This document shows, in pieces, positions 21,701 to 34,000 of a stretch of DNA of 64,000 nucleotides. The stretch is from Enoplolaimus lenunculus. Lineage: Eukaryota > Nematoda > Enoplea > Enoplida > Thoracostomopsidae. The position numbers and the translations under genes are program-made. Under the pieces are notes generated by a model, which saw only the letters and a list, made by a program, of their open reading frames with translations, was not told the DNA's origin and did no database searches. The stretch covers positions 124,001 through 188,000 of the forward strand of contig JASANG010002902.1 of assembly GCA_030248215.1 (NCBI GenBank), written 5' to 3'. Position 1 is the first letter of the stretch; each line of letters opens with the position of its first letter.

Positions 21701-24367
21701 AAGTTGAGCAACAGCGCAATAGTCAATTGGGCCAATGTTAATACTTTTAGCATCGTAACAGTTTGATTAAGCGTATTCCTAACATTAAGCCTAAGCGTTG
21801 CAAAAATGTGTTCCTTCATCTGAAGCGCACGATCTGTTGTATGGTCCAATAAATAAAAATTGTTGTGGATCTTCAACATGGAATCATAAAATTTGCGTCT
21901 CCAGTGCAACTGGTCGCTGTTGAAATATACGAAAAATTCACCAGAAACGCATTTAAAAATTGACAAGTTTTGCAATACAAAGAGGATCCTGTCTACCGAA
22001 AAATCCTACAAAAGCCACGACCAGAGTACAACCGAAGGTCTGCCGCCGGATTCAGCGCCCGCGGTATGTTGACCAAATGGTCCACCAATTTCGGCATAGG
22101 CACAATAATTTTCAATAGAAACTTGTCTGCATTTGTTCAAAAAATAAGCCTAAATCCAGAATTTTTAACTATACTTTGACGGATATTAGCTTAAATTGGC
22201 AAATTAAAACATTACTTCAACAACCCAATTTCGCTTCACCTCCGGCATCACCTCTGGTTCGAGTAAATTTTGTTCCCCACCGCCGGCTTTTAGGCTCTGG
22301 TATTTTTCCATCTCCGCAGTTGCAGCCTGGCAAATAACGTAACAGAAACCAGTTTAGTGTTTGCATTTTAGCGCAGACGGCAACTACGAAGTTTCGTTCT
22401 ACTCAAACGTAGTTGTTCATTCTCACGGTGAAATAATGTGGATTCCGCCGGCAATCTATAAATCATCATGTATGATCGATGTAGAATTTTTTCCATTCGA
22501 CGAACAAACATGCCCGGTCAGCTTTGGATCATGGACGTACAACAAAGACGAAGTCGTCCTTGACTGGTATAACAACAAAGAGTCCGTTGAACTGAACGAT
22601 TATTCGTATTCTGGCATTTGGGACGTTATGAGCGTTCCCGGTGTGCTTAATAAGGATCATTCACGAATAATATTTAAAATTACTATTCGTCGAAAAACAC
22701 TATTTTATACGGTAATCCTGATTATTCCTACGGTACTTATGGCGTTTTTATCAATGATGGTATTCTATTTACCAGCCGATGCGTCTGAAAAAATCACCCT
22801 TGCAATATCAATTTTGCTCGCGTTGGTTGTTTTTTTGCTTTTAGTGTCCAAAATTCTACCCCCGACCAGCTCGACTATACCACTCATGGCAAAGTATTTA
22901 CTGTTAACATTTATCATGAACGTTATTACCATTTTAATCACTGTGATTATAATAAATATATACTTTCGAAGTCCTACCACTCACGTTATGCGACCATGGG
23001 TACGAAGCGTTTTCCTCAAATTTCTACCCAAAGTTCTGTTTATGACACGGCCGAAGCCACGATTTCTTGAAGTCGCCGGCCAGTGTATGCAACAATCGAT
23101 GCGATTTCTTCTTGGCCCTGCCGGCGGTGGAAGCCGGTCGAGCCAAGACGACTTCTTGGGTCTTTCAAAGTCACGCTCGACTCCCGGACAGAGTTCGTCA
23201 CAAAACAACGGACTGCTGCCGACAGATTTTAGCTTTGATTCAACGGCTTCAGTATCGTTGGTCAAAGATCATCATCCGAACTGTAAGCTGACCAAAGCGA
23301 AACAACAAAACCTGTTCGGTGACAGCGTTCGGACGGCGGCGTCCCCATCGTTGACATTTGTTGAAATGTCGTCTGATGTTCATCGAGCCATTGAATCGAT
23401 CCAGTATGTGGTTGATCATTTGAAGGATGCTGATCATACGTCGAAGGTATTAAGCATGACCCGGTGTTTATTTCCCATCCCACAAAAAAATTCTCATGAA
23501 TATAAACGATTGGATTAATAAAGTAAGCTTAGGCTTAAGTTTTTAGTATTTGGCTTAGACTTAGACTTACAGTTAGGTTCAAGTTATGGTTTAGGTTTAG
23601 GCATATGCTCAGTTGAAACGCTTTTTGCAGTATACATGGGCTGTTTGAGTTTACCGGTTTGTGGGACAGCTGAATCAGTTGGTGGATTCAGGATTTCTTG
23701 GCAGACAAGTCAAGGTTGGACAAATAATGGTATATATTGCAATTATAAAAAAACAAGCGGATGCGTAGCTAAACTGTTCAAGCAATAATGTATACAGTGG
23801 CGGATTCAAGATTTCTTGACAAGGAATTAGGGTTAGAAAGTATATTTGCATCTTATACAGATTTTTGTTTCGTAAATGTGACAAATACAGGAAGTTAGAG
23901 ACGGATAAAATAACGTATTTACTTTTCAAATAGGCCCGTAGCCAGCTCATCTTGCTGGGGGGGGGGGGCTAAAAAGTTTTTATGACTCGCATTCAAGGGT
24001 TTTTAATGATTGGCAAGCAAGGTTGAAAATTTTTTAGGGAGTCCCAAAGTTTTTCTAGGGAGAGGTGGCGGCGGCTCCGGACCTTCGTTCAAAAGGGGCC
24101 GACCGCCATCTTAATCCGGCCGCGACTTCTGGCAGCGATAAATTTTGGTTTCAGACCGAAGAAGACTGGAAATACGTCGCAATGGTGATTGACCGTATGC
24201 TGTTGTACGTGTTCTTCGGAGTGACACTTGGCGGAACGCTTGGCATTTTGTTGCGTGCTCCAAATGTGTTCGATTGGGTCGATCAAGATGCGGTCATACA
24301 ACGGCTTCTTACCGAAAACCACATCCCTACGATGCTTGATCCTGTGAACGCAAGGACTCCCGTTTAA
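18756..24367 (+). CDS. Nicotinic acetylcholine receptor subunit, non-alpha, six exons
   Basis: Exons 18756-18849, 19425-19561, 20382-20426, 21589-21698, 22372-23446 and 24155-24367 join in frame to 557 residues; all introns are GT..AG. Seen in order: signal peptide (about 1-27), extracellular ligand-binding domain with DEKNQ at 78-82 and NVWLTL, loop-D Trp (QLQWN), loop A (WLPDVVLFNN), the Cys-loop Cys162-Cys176 with exactly 13 residues between, loop-B SWTY (182-185), M1 about 239-262, M2 about 268-290, M3 about 299-325, a cytoplasmic loop of about 150 residues, and M4 in the last exon. Loop C (SGIWDVMSVPG) has no Cys-Cys pair, so this is a non-alpha subunit. The Glu at the cytoplasmic end of M2 (SEK) is typical of cation-selective pentamers; Ser replaces the usual Gly before it. 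It would act at the postsynaptic membrane with alpha partners encoded elsewhere. The next gene is its tandem relative. Introns hold MITEs of five families. Confidence 0.95.
18997..19226. mobile_element. Family D MITE, intron 1 of first receptor gene
   Basis: Ends CACTGTAAATTCCAATGAG and CTGAAATTTACAGTG; the interior is a series of AACTCA/TGAGTT inverted motifs. Flanked by ATA on both sides. Confidence 0.75.
19667..19749. repeat. ATA/ATT trinucleotide microsatellite
   Basis: Imperfect (ATA)n with AGT interruptions in intron 2 of the first receptor gene. Confidence 0.95.
20153..20307 (-). mobile_element. TTAGGC-core MITE, subfamily T1, in intron 2
   Basis: Ends GGCCGATGTAAAGAACAGA and CTGTTCGTTACTTGAGCC. 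Flanks ACAAATTT and AGAAATTT are an 8-bp duplication with one change. Sits 75 bp before exon 3 of the first receptor gene. Confidence 0.85.
20736..20892. mobile_element. Harbinger-like MITE, intron 3 of first receptor gene
   Basis: Inverted ends GGGTTGCGCTATACTTTT and CATAGCGCAACCC; direct TTA on both sides (20733-20735, 20893-20895). The GC-rich interior has an inner stem GCCGCTGTACAGCGGC. TWA target duplication is typical of PIF/Harbinger. Confidence 0.8.
21285..21556. mobile_element. Family H element, intron 3 of first receptor gene
   Basis: CAAGAGTGTGCAACTCTT at the left and GCATACTCTTGTTGAAG at the right. The interior matches the 11.5-kb copy on the opposite strand (TAAGCGGATCATTTTTG, AGTGTCATGGTTCGCAC). 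Its right edge lies about 30 bp before the acceptor of exon 4. Confidence 0.7.
21732..21805 (-). mobile_element. TTAGGC-core MITE, subfamily T3, fragment
   Basis: GGCCAATGTTAATACTTTTA, GTAACAGTTTGATTAAGCG and a two-unit CCTAAG run remain, in intron 4. Confidence 0.5.
23932..24085. mobile_element. Family G repeat, last intron of first receptor gene
   Basis: Begins GGCCCGTAGCCAGCTCAT followed by a long G-run, then ATTGGCAAGCAAGGTTG as in other copies. Right end eroded, 70 bp before the last exon. Confidence 0.6.
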
Positions 24368-24544
24368 CGTTGTCCGTAAAAATACTGTGTCCCGTAAAAA
24401 AAGCGAATTAGCCAGCTAACAAATCTTAAATTCGCAGATATGATTTTGTTTCTAAGCACACATAGCCAGGTTTTAGTTCAAACCGATTAGCGAAACTTCG
24501 CGAAATACTAATAATAGTCAGAATAGGTGAAAAAATATTCAACG

Positions 24545-24772
24545 TAAACATAGAACAGGGCCGGATCGTTTTCCGAAGGGGCTATATTAATAGAGTCAGT
24601 TTAAGCGTTAGGCTAATTTTTTTGCTTAGGCTTAGGCTTAGGCGGAATAGACTCATCCATACGCTTAGGCTTAGGCTTAGGCTTAGGCTTAGGAATAGGC
24701 TTATCCATCGCTTAGGCTTAGGTTTAGGAATATGCTTATACTACTGTTCCGGCCCTGTTATATACATGGGCC
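24545..24772 (+). mobile_element. TTAGGC-core MITE, subfamily T2
   Basis: Ends ATAGAACAGGGCCGGATCG and CCGGCCCTGTTATATACATG; five uninterrupted TTAGGC units in the core. The left terminus is diverged. Confidence 0.75.
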
Positions 24773-25371
24773 AAAACATCAGTAGCAGTAGAAGGTTCTC
24801 AGTTTTGGACTGTGTCGTACGAACCCATGTCGTAATGAAACTGTATTCCGAATTGGGTTAATCCAAAGTGGAATTACACTCGAGCAAGGCGAACGTCATA
24901 TTTGTGTCTTGCTTAAGCTGCGTACGCATGGTGATTTGTTAATAACTTGGTGCTGTACACAAGTTTGCTTGGCTGGTGCAAATAATCTTCTTCGTGGCTT
25001 TTCCACGTTATTTGGTACAAAAACGTACCGATGGAAAGAGAGAATTTCACCTTTGGCTTGCTCAAGTCGTAATTCCGCCTTGGATTAGCGCAATTCATAA
25101 TTCTGCTGAATTATGGACTTGGGCTACCACATATATAGCTTGCAAAAACAAAGTTAATGGTTTATGCTACGACTGTATCTGAAAATATGTATGTTGAACG
25201 TTCCAGCTTTGATTATTAATATTAGGTTTTTGTATTAATAAAATAGCAATAATTAATAATTTTGTTATGTATATTTTGCTGTGAACGTAGTATTAATTTG
25301 AATTCAGTTTGCGAATGGATTGTAAGCTTTGAACTAAAACTATAATTATTTAACCGAACCCGTTGCCATGG

Positions 25372-25512
25372 GCGGGGCAGGGGGGCTGAGCCCAAAAATT
25401 TTGCCCCACCGTGAAAAGTTTCAATCTTGCTTGTAATACAATGAAGTCCCTTGAATGCCCGTCCTGAAATATTTTCAGCCACCCCTAGCAACGTGAGCTG
25501 GCTACGTGCCTG
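25372..25512. mobile_element. Family G repeat
   Basis: GGCGGGGCAGGGGGGCTGAG, TTGCTTGTAATACAATGAAG and GAGCTGGCTACGTGCCTG in family order. Confidence 0.5.
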
Positions 25513-26052
25513 TATCTAACTCTACCAGGTCATAAGCGAACACGAAAACTAACTTAACAGATTCAACTGAAACGCGATGTTAAAGAATGTGAACCGCTCT
25601 CGAAGTTGATCCTTTAGAAACAACTTTAAGTTGTAAAATTAGTCCAAAAGCGTCCGTAAAATTATAACATGATTTATGGTATACTAGTGCTTTATTCAAG
25701 AAATCGAAACGAGTGTTCCCATTGCTAGGATTGCATCCGTATCCAGTCGTTTCAGATATTCCGTGTATTTTCACCGAACGATTACGGATACGGAATTTGT
25801 GACAAATTTCGGGTCTGGGTATTCGCAACAAAACATTCCGGATTCGGTATTGGCAAAAATACCTGGACAAGAATAACCTGAGCTCAAATGATTTGTTAGA
25901 CATATATTTTACGGAGACAGTCGCTTTCCAAACTAACATTTTGTACTGGAATTAAACACAAAATTGCGTTTATCCTCGCTGGCTTCGATTTCGCAGTTGT
26001 TTTAGCATGCGCTTTGTTGGTGATCGGTTCAATTTGGCTAACATCAATTATT

Positions 26053-26056
<4 letters not shown>

Positions 26057-26140
<84 letters not shown>

Positions 26141-26181
26141 TTAGTTAGTTATTAAATATATTTATTTATTTATTTATTTAT
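26057..26181. repeat. TA then TTTA microsatellite
   Basis: About 40 uninterrupted TA units followed by TTTA-rich sequence. Likely to vary in length and hard to assemble. Confidence 0.95.
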
Positions 26182-26627
26182 AGATAGATTTATATATGTA
26201 TATGTATATCTATATATACAACATATATATTACCTGTATTACCTGTCCCTGCTAATGCAGGGAGCTTCTATGCTAATCAGTTTTCTCCACTCGGCTCTGT
26301 TTGCCGCCTTTGAACAGATTTGTTATATATATACATGCTTAACGGCGGTTTATACATATATGTAAAATACCAGGGAATAATGCTTCCTATCACGCCGAGG
26401 CACGGCGTCGCGTTTGGCGCAAAGGTACGATATGATAATGATCCTATAATTTTTTGATGCCATCTTTAGCGGCACCGCAAAGATGGATCTAGATCGATCC
26501 GCCAAAGGGAACTAAGAAAAAATTAAAAATTAGCATCCTGAGTGGACCAGAATTGCTGCTGGCTTTGCGCACGCGAGTTCTCCATTGTTGATTTGGTTTC
26601 TCTTTAGAAACTTTTCAATAACTCGCG

Positions 26628-26763
26628 GGCTCGTAGCCAAGGGGACCTTTTGGCACCCCCCCGCAGAAGATTTTTAACCTTGCTTGTAAGTCATTGAAAT
26701 CCTTTAAATGCCGCTTTTGAAAATTTTTTAGCTCCCTAGCAATGTGAGCTGGCTACGGGCACG
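26628..26763. mobile_element. Family G repeat
   Basis: GGCTCGTAGCCAAGGGGACC at the left and TGAGCTGGCTACGGGCAC at the right are inverted ends; CTTGCTTGTAAGTCATTGAA inside. Confidence 0.6.
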
Positions 26764-27304
26764 GGTAACGTATTGAAAATATTCTAAGAAGAGTACGCAG
26801 TTCGCTTTGAACTAAAAAAATAAACTGTGGTCACGATGTGAAATTTTGAATGCTTTATTCACAGTTGGTTCGATGGCGTACGCTTCGAAGCGCAAAGCCT
26901 TCAAATTTACGCTAAAATTTAAAAATCAAATCCTTGATGTGTAAATTATACATATATAAATATTGTTCTTTCAAAGCTGTAGCGGAAGGTATTTCAAACA
27001 GTTCGTCGCCTGACTACTCGTCATCTGACAGCTACGGCATCCAAAATGTCATCTACTCGACAATTCGACACCCATCATTATGCTTAGGCTTAGGCTCTTA
27101 GCGTGAAGATTACACTTACGATTATGCTTATTGATACGCTTTAGGACACTGCTGAGCGACAAGTTGTCAGGCGACGAATTGCGTATATTCGGATAGGATT
27201 GTTGAAAAAATTGACATAAAATAGCTGATCTGCTATCTATATAGTGGTTAGTAAACGAGGCAAACCTATGAGACATAAACAAACTGTTGAATTTATGATA
27301 TGCA

Positions 27305-27775
27305 GCTCATGCAAAACTTCTGGGGCGGAATTTTTTTTAGATTATTTTTTGCTTAGGCTTAGGCTTAGCTAAACTGTAAATTCCAATGAGTTGATTAATC
27401 AGTTCAGCTAGTGAGATATGAGTTAGTTAGTGCTGAATTAAAATCAGTAAACATTAACTCATTCTGAGTTAAGTTGATTCTCACTCTGAGTTGAGTTGGC
27501 TCTGGGTGAGTTGATTAATTAGCTCATTATGAATTGAATCAACTCAAAATTCTGAGTTCTGAGAAAAATAACTTACACTGAGTGATTTAACTCATTCTGA
27601 GTTAAAATTAACTCACTAAAATTTACAGTGATATGCTTATTTGTTCGGTTACAGGCGTTATAGGCTTTTGCTTAGGCTTAGGAATATTCTCATTTGTTCG
27701 GTTATGCTTTGGTTTAGGCTTTGGCTTTGGTTTAGGAATATGCCTATGCTACTGTTAGGGCCCTGTTCTACACAT
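27305..27775 (+). mobile_element. TTAGGC-core MITE interrupted by a family D MITE
   Basis: The left part keeps GGGGCGGAA, TTTTTTGCTTAGGCTTAGGC; the right part resumes with ATATGCTTATTTGTTCGG, TTAGGC units and GGCCCTGTTCTACACATTG. Between them sits the family D element at 27372-27630. Confidence 0.65.
27372..27630. mobile_element. Family D MITE nested in a TTAGGC-core MITE
   Basis: Ends AACTGTAAATTCCAATGAG and AAAATTTACAGTG. It interrupts a TTAGGC core, so it is the younger insertion. Confidence 0.7.
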
Positions 27776-28079
27776 TGACATCAGGCTTTTGAGTAGATTC
27801 AACTCATTCTGAGCCAGAATCAACTCATGTATCCTAATATGTGAATGGTAAGATGGCCATAAATAAGCGTTATGAGTGCCGGAGCAAGCAGAGGAGGCCC
27901 CCCAAAGCGGAGGTAGGGGCTCCTCCCCAAACGAGGCCCCCAGTAGGGCCCCCAAATTCGCGACCGAAGCGAGCGAGAAGCCAGACGCTAGGGTGGGGCC
28001 CCTTTAGGGGTGGAGGTCCTTTCAAATGGGGGTACGGGGCGTGGCTGCTCCGGCCCTGAGTGTTATATTTAACATTCAG

Positions 28080-31000
28080 GCGGTGCATCGGAAATGGAAA
28101 ATGTATTGACGTCAAAATTGCTCAGCGGATACAACTCGTTGATTCGCCCGATAGAAAGTTCATCAAACTCGACCTATCAAGCAACAACAGTTGAAATTCA
28201 TATGTCGATGCAGTTAATTCTGTTGATCAGTATTGTAAGACCGTTGTTATGTAATAAACCATTAAGTGCTAAATACCTATAAGTACAACCAGTCAAAGGA
28301 ACAGTTGACCAAAATACATATGTGGTGCGTTCCAGCTTTAATAATTTAAAAATGTGTGATGTTCGGAATGTATATAAATAGAGTTAAAGAGCTCTAGTTA
28401 TCTAATTTACTGAATCAAACGAACTGAGTTTCGGTAGAATATGCCGTTATGTAAATATAGTTTTTTACCTCTAGGACCTAGATACTTTGTATTTATAAGT
28501 TTATCATTCGAATATATTTTATTTTAGAATGAAAAATATCAAATTATGCATACAAATGTTTGGTTGACTCTGGTAGGTAGTAGAGTTTTGCAGTTTACCA
28601 TTGGCCTTGTAGCCATGCAGGATTTGTGATGCTACTGTAGTGACCCGAATACAAGGGGGTAATAAGAGGGGTCTTGATTTTTAGCCCCAATCAATAGGAG
28701 TCTGTATCGCTAATAAGAGTCCGTAAGCGAATAGACTTCCTAAACTCTGATTAGAGTCCATGAAAATCAATTCTTTAATCGTTGTGCAAAGATAACTCCA
28801 GGACAAATACAGTTGAGTTCGAAACTTTAAAGCGTGCTTAAGATTTGAAAGTACATTCCTAAATATAGCCTTGTATTATCGCTGACGCTTTTGATACTAG
28901 AAAAATAAATGTTTCATTCAAAGGATTGCAATACAAGATATATATCTGTAACGAAGGACTGGTTAAAAATAAATAACAGTCTGTAACCGAATAACAGAAG
29001 GGTACCCGCTGGAAAAGCCTTTAAATATCAGTCCCCCCTCTTATTCGGGTCACTACAGTAACATAGCTGCATGTTTTTTCGCCGTTTTTGTTATGTTGGG
29101 TTACATAAACTAATTACAAACCGCCGTACTTATAGAATCTGTACGTTTTGTTGGTCCACGTACAGAACAGGGCCGGATCGTTTTCCGGAGGGGCTATAAT
29201 AGAGTCAGTTTAAGCTTTAGATTAATTTTTTTGCTTAGGCTTAGGCTTATGCATAGGCTTCGGAATATGCCTATACTACTGTTCCGGCCCTGTTCTATAC
29301 ATGGGCCGTTTTGTTCCATGAAATCCAAGAAAACTGGCTTCTAACGTTTAAAATTAATGGTTAAATTGATATTTCGCTACATTTGCTAAATGCAAAAATT
29401 GCTAATATTGCATAATGGTTCGTTATGTTTAATGGCAATTGACGCGCAGTATTGTTGTTTATAGACATGGCCTGACTTTCAAATGACATGGGATCCGGCA
29501 AAATATGACGGAATTAATACCATTCGAATCCCGCCGTACAAATTATGGCTTCCGGATATGGTTTTGTTCAATAAGTAAGAATTGAGTTTAAAATGTTTAG
29601 AATTTTACCACTAATGTTACTTCGGTTACTGTAGTCACCCGAATAATAGGGCGCAACAAGTGGCTAGTCCCCAGTTTGAGTCCCAATCAATAGGAATCGG
29701 TATCTCTAATAAGAGTCTGTAAGCGGATGTAGTTTCTAAACCCTAATTATGCAGACCGCGAAGTTAGAGAGCTGTGAAACATTTTATTGGAGACCCGTCG
29801 AACGTCTTTGGGAGGGGTGTCTATCCTATTACCGGTATTGTTCGTTGACACCGTAGACAAAAATGTATTTAAATTTTTAGCGCCGACGGTGGGTACGAAG
29901 TTTCGTTTTATTCAAATGTTGTTGTAACCGCCGACGGGGTTATGCTATGGGTCCCCCCGGCGGTGTATAAAAGCTATTGCACGATTGATGTTGAACATTT
30001 TCCGTTTGATCGCCAATATTGTGAAATGAAATTCGGATCCTGGACGTATAATTCGACTCAGGTTGCTTTTAATGGGCCATCCATGTTATACTGCTCGCGC
30101 TACTGCAAAAAAAATGTCTGGATTTGCGTAACGCCCGACGTCGTTTTAACACACTCAATTATGAGACCCAGTATAAAGTACAGTAGTTTCTAACGAGGAC
30201 GTAAAGACATAATGCGGGCATTTTAACGTGGATGATCCATAACGTAAAATGAATCAAAAGCGAATAGCATTTTTTTACGATACTTTGGCCAATGTAAACA
30301 ACAAGGGTTACTTTTAGGGCCGTAACAGTAGATTAAACGTATTCCTAAGCCTAAGCATAAGCCTAAGCGTTGCAAAAGCATATTCCTATAAACCTAAACT
30401 TAAGCCTAAGCCTAAGCAAAAAATGTAGTCTAGTGTGTAAGCCTACTCTTTTACAGACCCACCAGAAACCGGCACGGCCCTATAAGTAACATTGGCCCGT
30501 TTATGCGTGAACAATAGTTGTTTTTGTAAACCTAAAAATTGCTCAGAACCTATTTTATTCAAAGCCTTGACACGAAAGGGAGGTAGTATTTATTTTGGTA
30601 CGGATGGGATGTGAAATTATGCTCAACGATATAGGTGTACCCAGGGTCGGAACAGTCACCCCCCTTACCCCCATTTGGGGTGAGCCCCCAACCCTGTCTG
30701 GTCCGAAACTGGGTGCACCTACTGATTAACATAGATCACACATATGTTTCTATATAAAAAGTTGATGGTACTAGGTATACAATAACAGTGATGTTATCCG
30801 AGAATTTAGTATTTACTTAAGTTTTGAATTAGCCGTAGGTTTAGTGTTGACCTATCCCTAGATGTCTGAATATAGATTTAGACTGTTTTATGTTAAGGAG
30901 GCACCATATGGCTACAATCTTTATCTGACCAAGGTTTGTATGTCTGATCTGTTACTCTGTTACTCTGAATTACATCGATTTTAGTCAGTGACGTAAGTAT

Positions 31001-34000
31001 TTGCTTAATTTAAGTACGATTTTTACAATCATAAATTGGTTAAATAATTTTGCTTAGCATCAAACTAAGTATCAAGTAGTTGTTAAGTAGGGTTTCAAAA
31101 ACTCAGCCATTGAAAATAAGTTGGCATCACGGATGTCAGCCTATGACCAGTAATTTTTGTTTTATATATTTCAGGTATCGCTGTACGAAAAAACCAAAGG
31201 AATTTCGTTAGGCGACTTCAAAAAAAGTAACGTTTGGGATGTTGAAGATTGCCCATCTGAAAGGGTCCGAAACGGATCCATGATTGTGTACAGCTTAGTC
31301 CTGCGACGCAAACCACTGTTTTATACGATAGTCCTTATTGTACCCACAATAGTAATGGCGTTCCTATCAATGACCGTATTTTATCTTCCGACCGATTCCG
31401 GTGAAAAGATAAGTCTCGCAATTTCAATTCTAATCGCAATTGTTGTATTTTTACTGTTGGTATCGAAAATTTTGCCTGCAAACTCGGAAACGATTCCGTT
31501 GATTGCGAAATATCTTTTGCTAACGTTCACCCTGAACGTATTCGCTATTGGAGTGACGGTTACCGTAATCCAAGTATTTTTTCGTCGGCCGTCAACATAC
31601 GTAATGTCGCCGTGGGTAAAGCGAGTATTTTTGAAATTTTTACCTCAAATTTTGTCAATCAAACGCCCGGTCCAGTATCGTCCGAAATCGGTCAGTCTAC
31701 TGGACGACGAAACCGAAATAACCACAATCGAAGCGGTGTTGTTTCGCAATTTTTGCCGTCTGCCATTGATCGAAGAATCTCGGCTTGCGCGTGGGAGCGG
31801 AACGTGGATGCCGTTGTTCAAGACACCTGCACGGTTGTCAACGAGTCAGCGTACGTTGTTCGATTGGCAAAGTGATAGCGGAGATTCAGCGAAATTTGCT
31901 AAAACTAGCGTAAGGTCGCGTCGGGTCACATTTAAAACCAACACTCCAACTGGCAGCTTGCGTCGACCCAAGCAAAAGAACGGCTCCACGACTCATGCGA
32001 GCCTCTCGTTAACCTCAGCGAGCTCACTTCGTGAGTTGAACTATGGCCAGTTTGAGCATCACGCGAACTGTGCGCTACGGCAACCGTTGCTTAGCAACGA
32101 CGTTCAAGAAAGCTCGTTAGGCCCACCGCCGCCATACTCCAACGATACCGGCGCTAGCTGTAATTTGATTGGCTCAAATCGCGGGTACGAAACGCACCAA
32201 TCAGATACGAACATCGCCGCCAGTAGAAAACCATTAGGCCTGTCTGTATTTAGGAGTAAACGCGGGTCAAGCCAAAGCTGCGAGTCAGACTCCCGTGGAC
32301 CAGCGGCTGCTCCTATCGATACGAGCAATTTGCGACTACGACGACAGTCTGCAGTGATCGCACCGTTGCTGGCTCCAATGACAGAAGAGGCGTTGCAGTC
32401 GCTAATTGCAATCGATACGATTACACATCATTATCAAGCGAAACGAAAATTTGAAAAGGTACTAATTTCCAGAGCTCTTAGATACTTCTCGACAGTGGCG
32501 CTAAGGTTTAGGCTTAGATTTAGGCAAAGACGTAGTCGTAGGCTTGAGCATAGGAAAGTTGCAAGTCGAAGCTAATGTAAACGAACACGGGCGCAATAGT
32601 ATTATAAGCATTTTCCTTAGCCTAAGCCTAAGCATAAGCATAAGGGTAAGAATGTGAGCATATTCCTTAGCCTAAGTATAAGCCTAAGCATAAGCATAAG
32701 CGTAAGAATGAGCATATTCCTAAACCTAAGCCTAACGGATAAGCCAAGCAAAAAAATTATTATAAAGCTTAAGCTTACTCTATTGCACTTGCATAGGAAA
32801 ACGTTCCGACCCTGATCTTTACATAGGCCGAAGTCGGTAACAACTGAAACGACCAGAGAACCGACGTAGGTTACATAAATTCACATGACACAAAATGCAA
32901 CAACGTGCATTTCGCTCAATAACGCTGCTGAGTGTTTTGGAAATTCTCTCGCAGATAAAATTTGCTCAGTTGTGTACTCTTGGCTGAAGGGTTTGGCCAA
33001 TTGGACACTCTTGTCTAAAACAGAGCCATCACCGCTTGTTGTCATGGGCCCGTGACCAGAGGAAAGTCATCGGAGGCTAAACTGCCCCCTTGAAAAAATT
33101 TGGACCACTCTCGTACGAAAGAGTCGTACTCGATTGTGTTCGTTGGTCCATATTAATTGTACGCTCTTGTTTTTTAGGCCCCCAAGAAGGGTAAGGTGAC
33201 TTGTGGGCTTGTGAACATTCTATTGCTTCTAATTTTACTGAATATCAAAATAGTAACACCACGAGTGGATGATACTGTTTAGACAAGAGTATGCAACTGG
33301 GTACATTCTGTGTCACAATTGAGGGGGTCGAGTAAGTTTGTCAAAATGGATCAAAAAGATATGGCAATTTCATCGCTATATAATGCTTGGGTTATATTTT
33401 AAAGAAGTCAAATTGTGTTTTGAGTCTTTGTGTGTATTGACCATCGACCCCCTTCGAAAAGTGTGGTGGGGGTACTGTCAAACCCCATCACGTGCTGATA
33501 CATTTTGTACAACGCGATATACATTAAGTTGCATACTCTTGTCGGCCCTTGTTAGTTTAATAGGGACGTCCAGGTTTCTGGTGGGTCTATAAAAGAGAAA
33601 GTTTAGATTCTAGATTACATTTTTTGCTTAGGCTTAGGCTTGTGCTTATGCTTAGGAATACGTTTTTGTAACGCTCAGGCTTATGCTTAGGCTAGGAATA
33701 CGCTTACTGTTACGCCCCTTAAAGTAATGTTGGCCCTCTTGTCTATACGCATCATTGACTGTTGGTAACATTGACCTGAGAGTAAGGGTTACGCTATACT
33801 TGCCCCACTCCACCGGACGCAGCCACTCGCCAGCGCTCGGTAGCAACGCATAGCGGTGTCTGACGACGTGCAGCGGCTTGCGGCCGGCGTTCGGTACAGC
33901 AAAGTATAACGCAACCCAAACGGCTTGAATGCTTAAAATTGCAACATTTCAGAATCGTCAAGATTGGATGTACGTTGCACTAGTGATGGATCGTGTACTG

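Larger units (their letters stand above)
24368..28079. other. Between the two receptor subunits; signal exon expected but not seen
   Basis: The segment contains a TTAGGC-core MITE (about 24545-24772), two family-G repeats, a TA/TTTA microsatellite and a nested MITE pair at 27.3-27.8 kb. A short exon encoding a signal peptide and ending in phase 1 should lie here for the second subunit, but no ATG-led hydrophobic block with a matching donor was recognised. Confidence 0.5.

Noticed and set aside
25950-26050. A strongly hydrophobic stretch (FILAGFDFAVVLACALLVIGS) as a possible signal or membrane exon of the second receptor gene
   Set aside because: No ATG opens the frame, no phase-1 donor follows, and it runs straight into the TA microsatellite.
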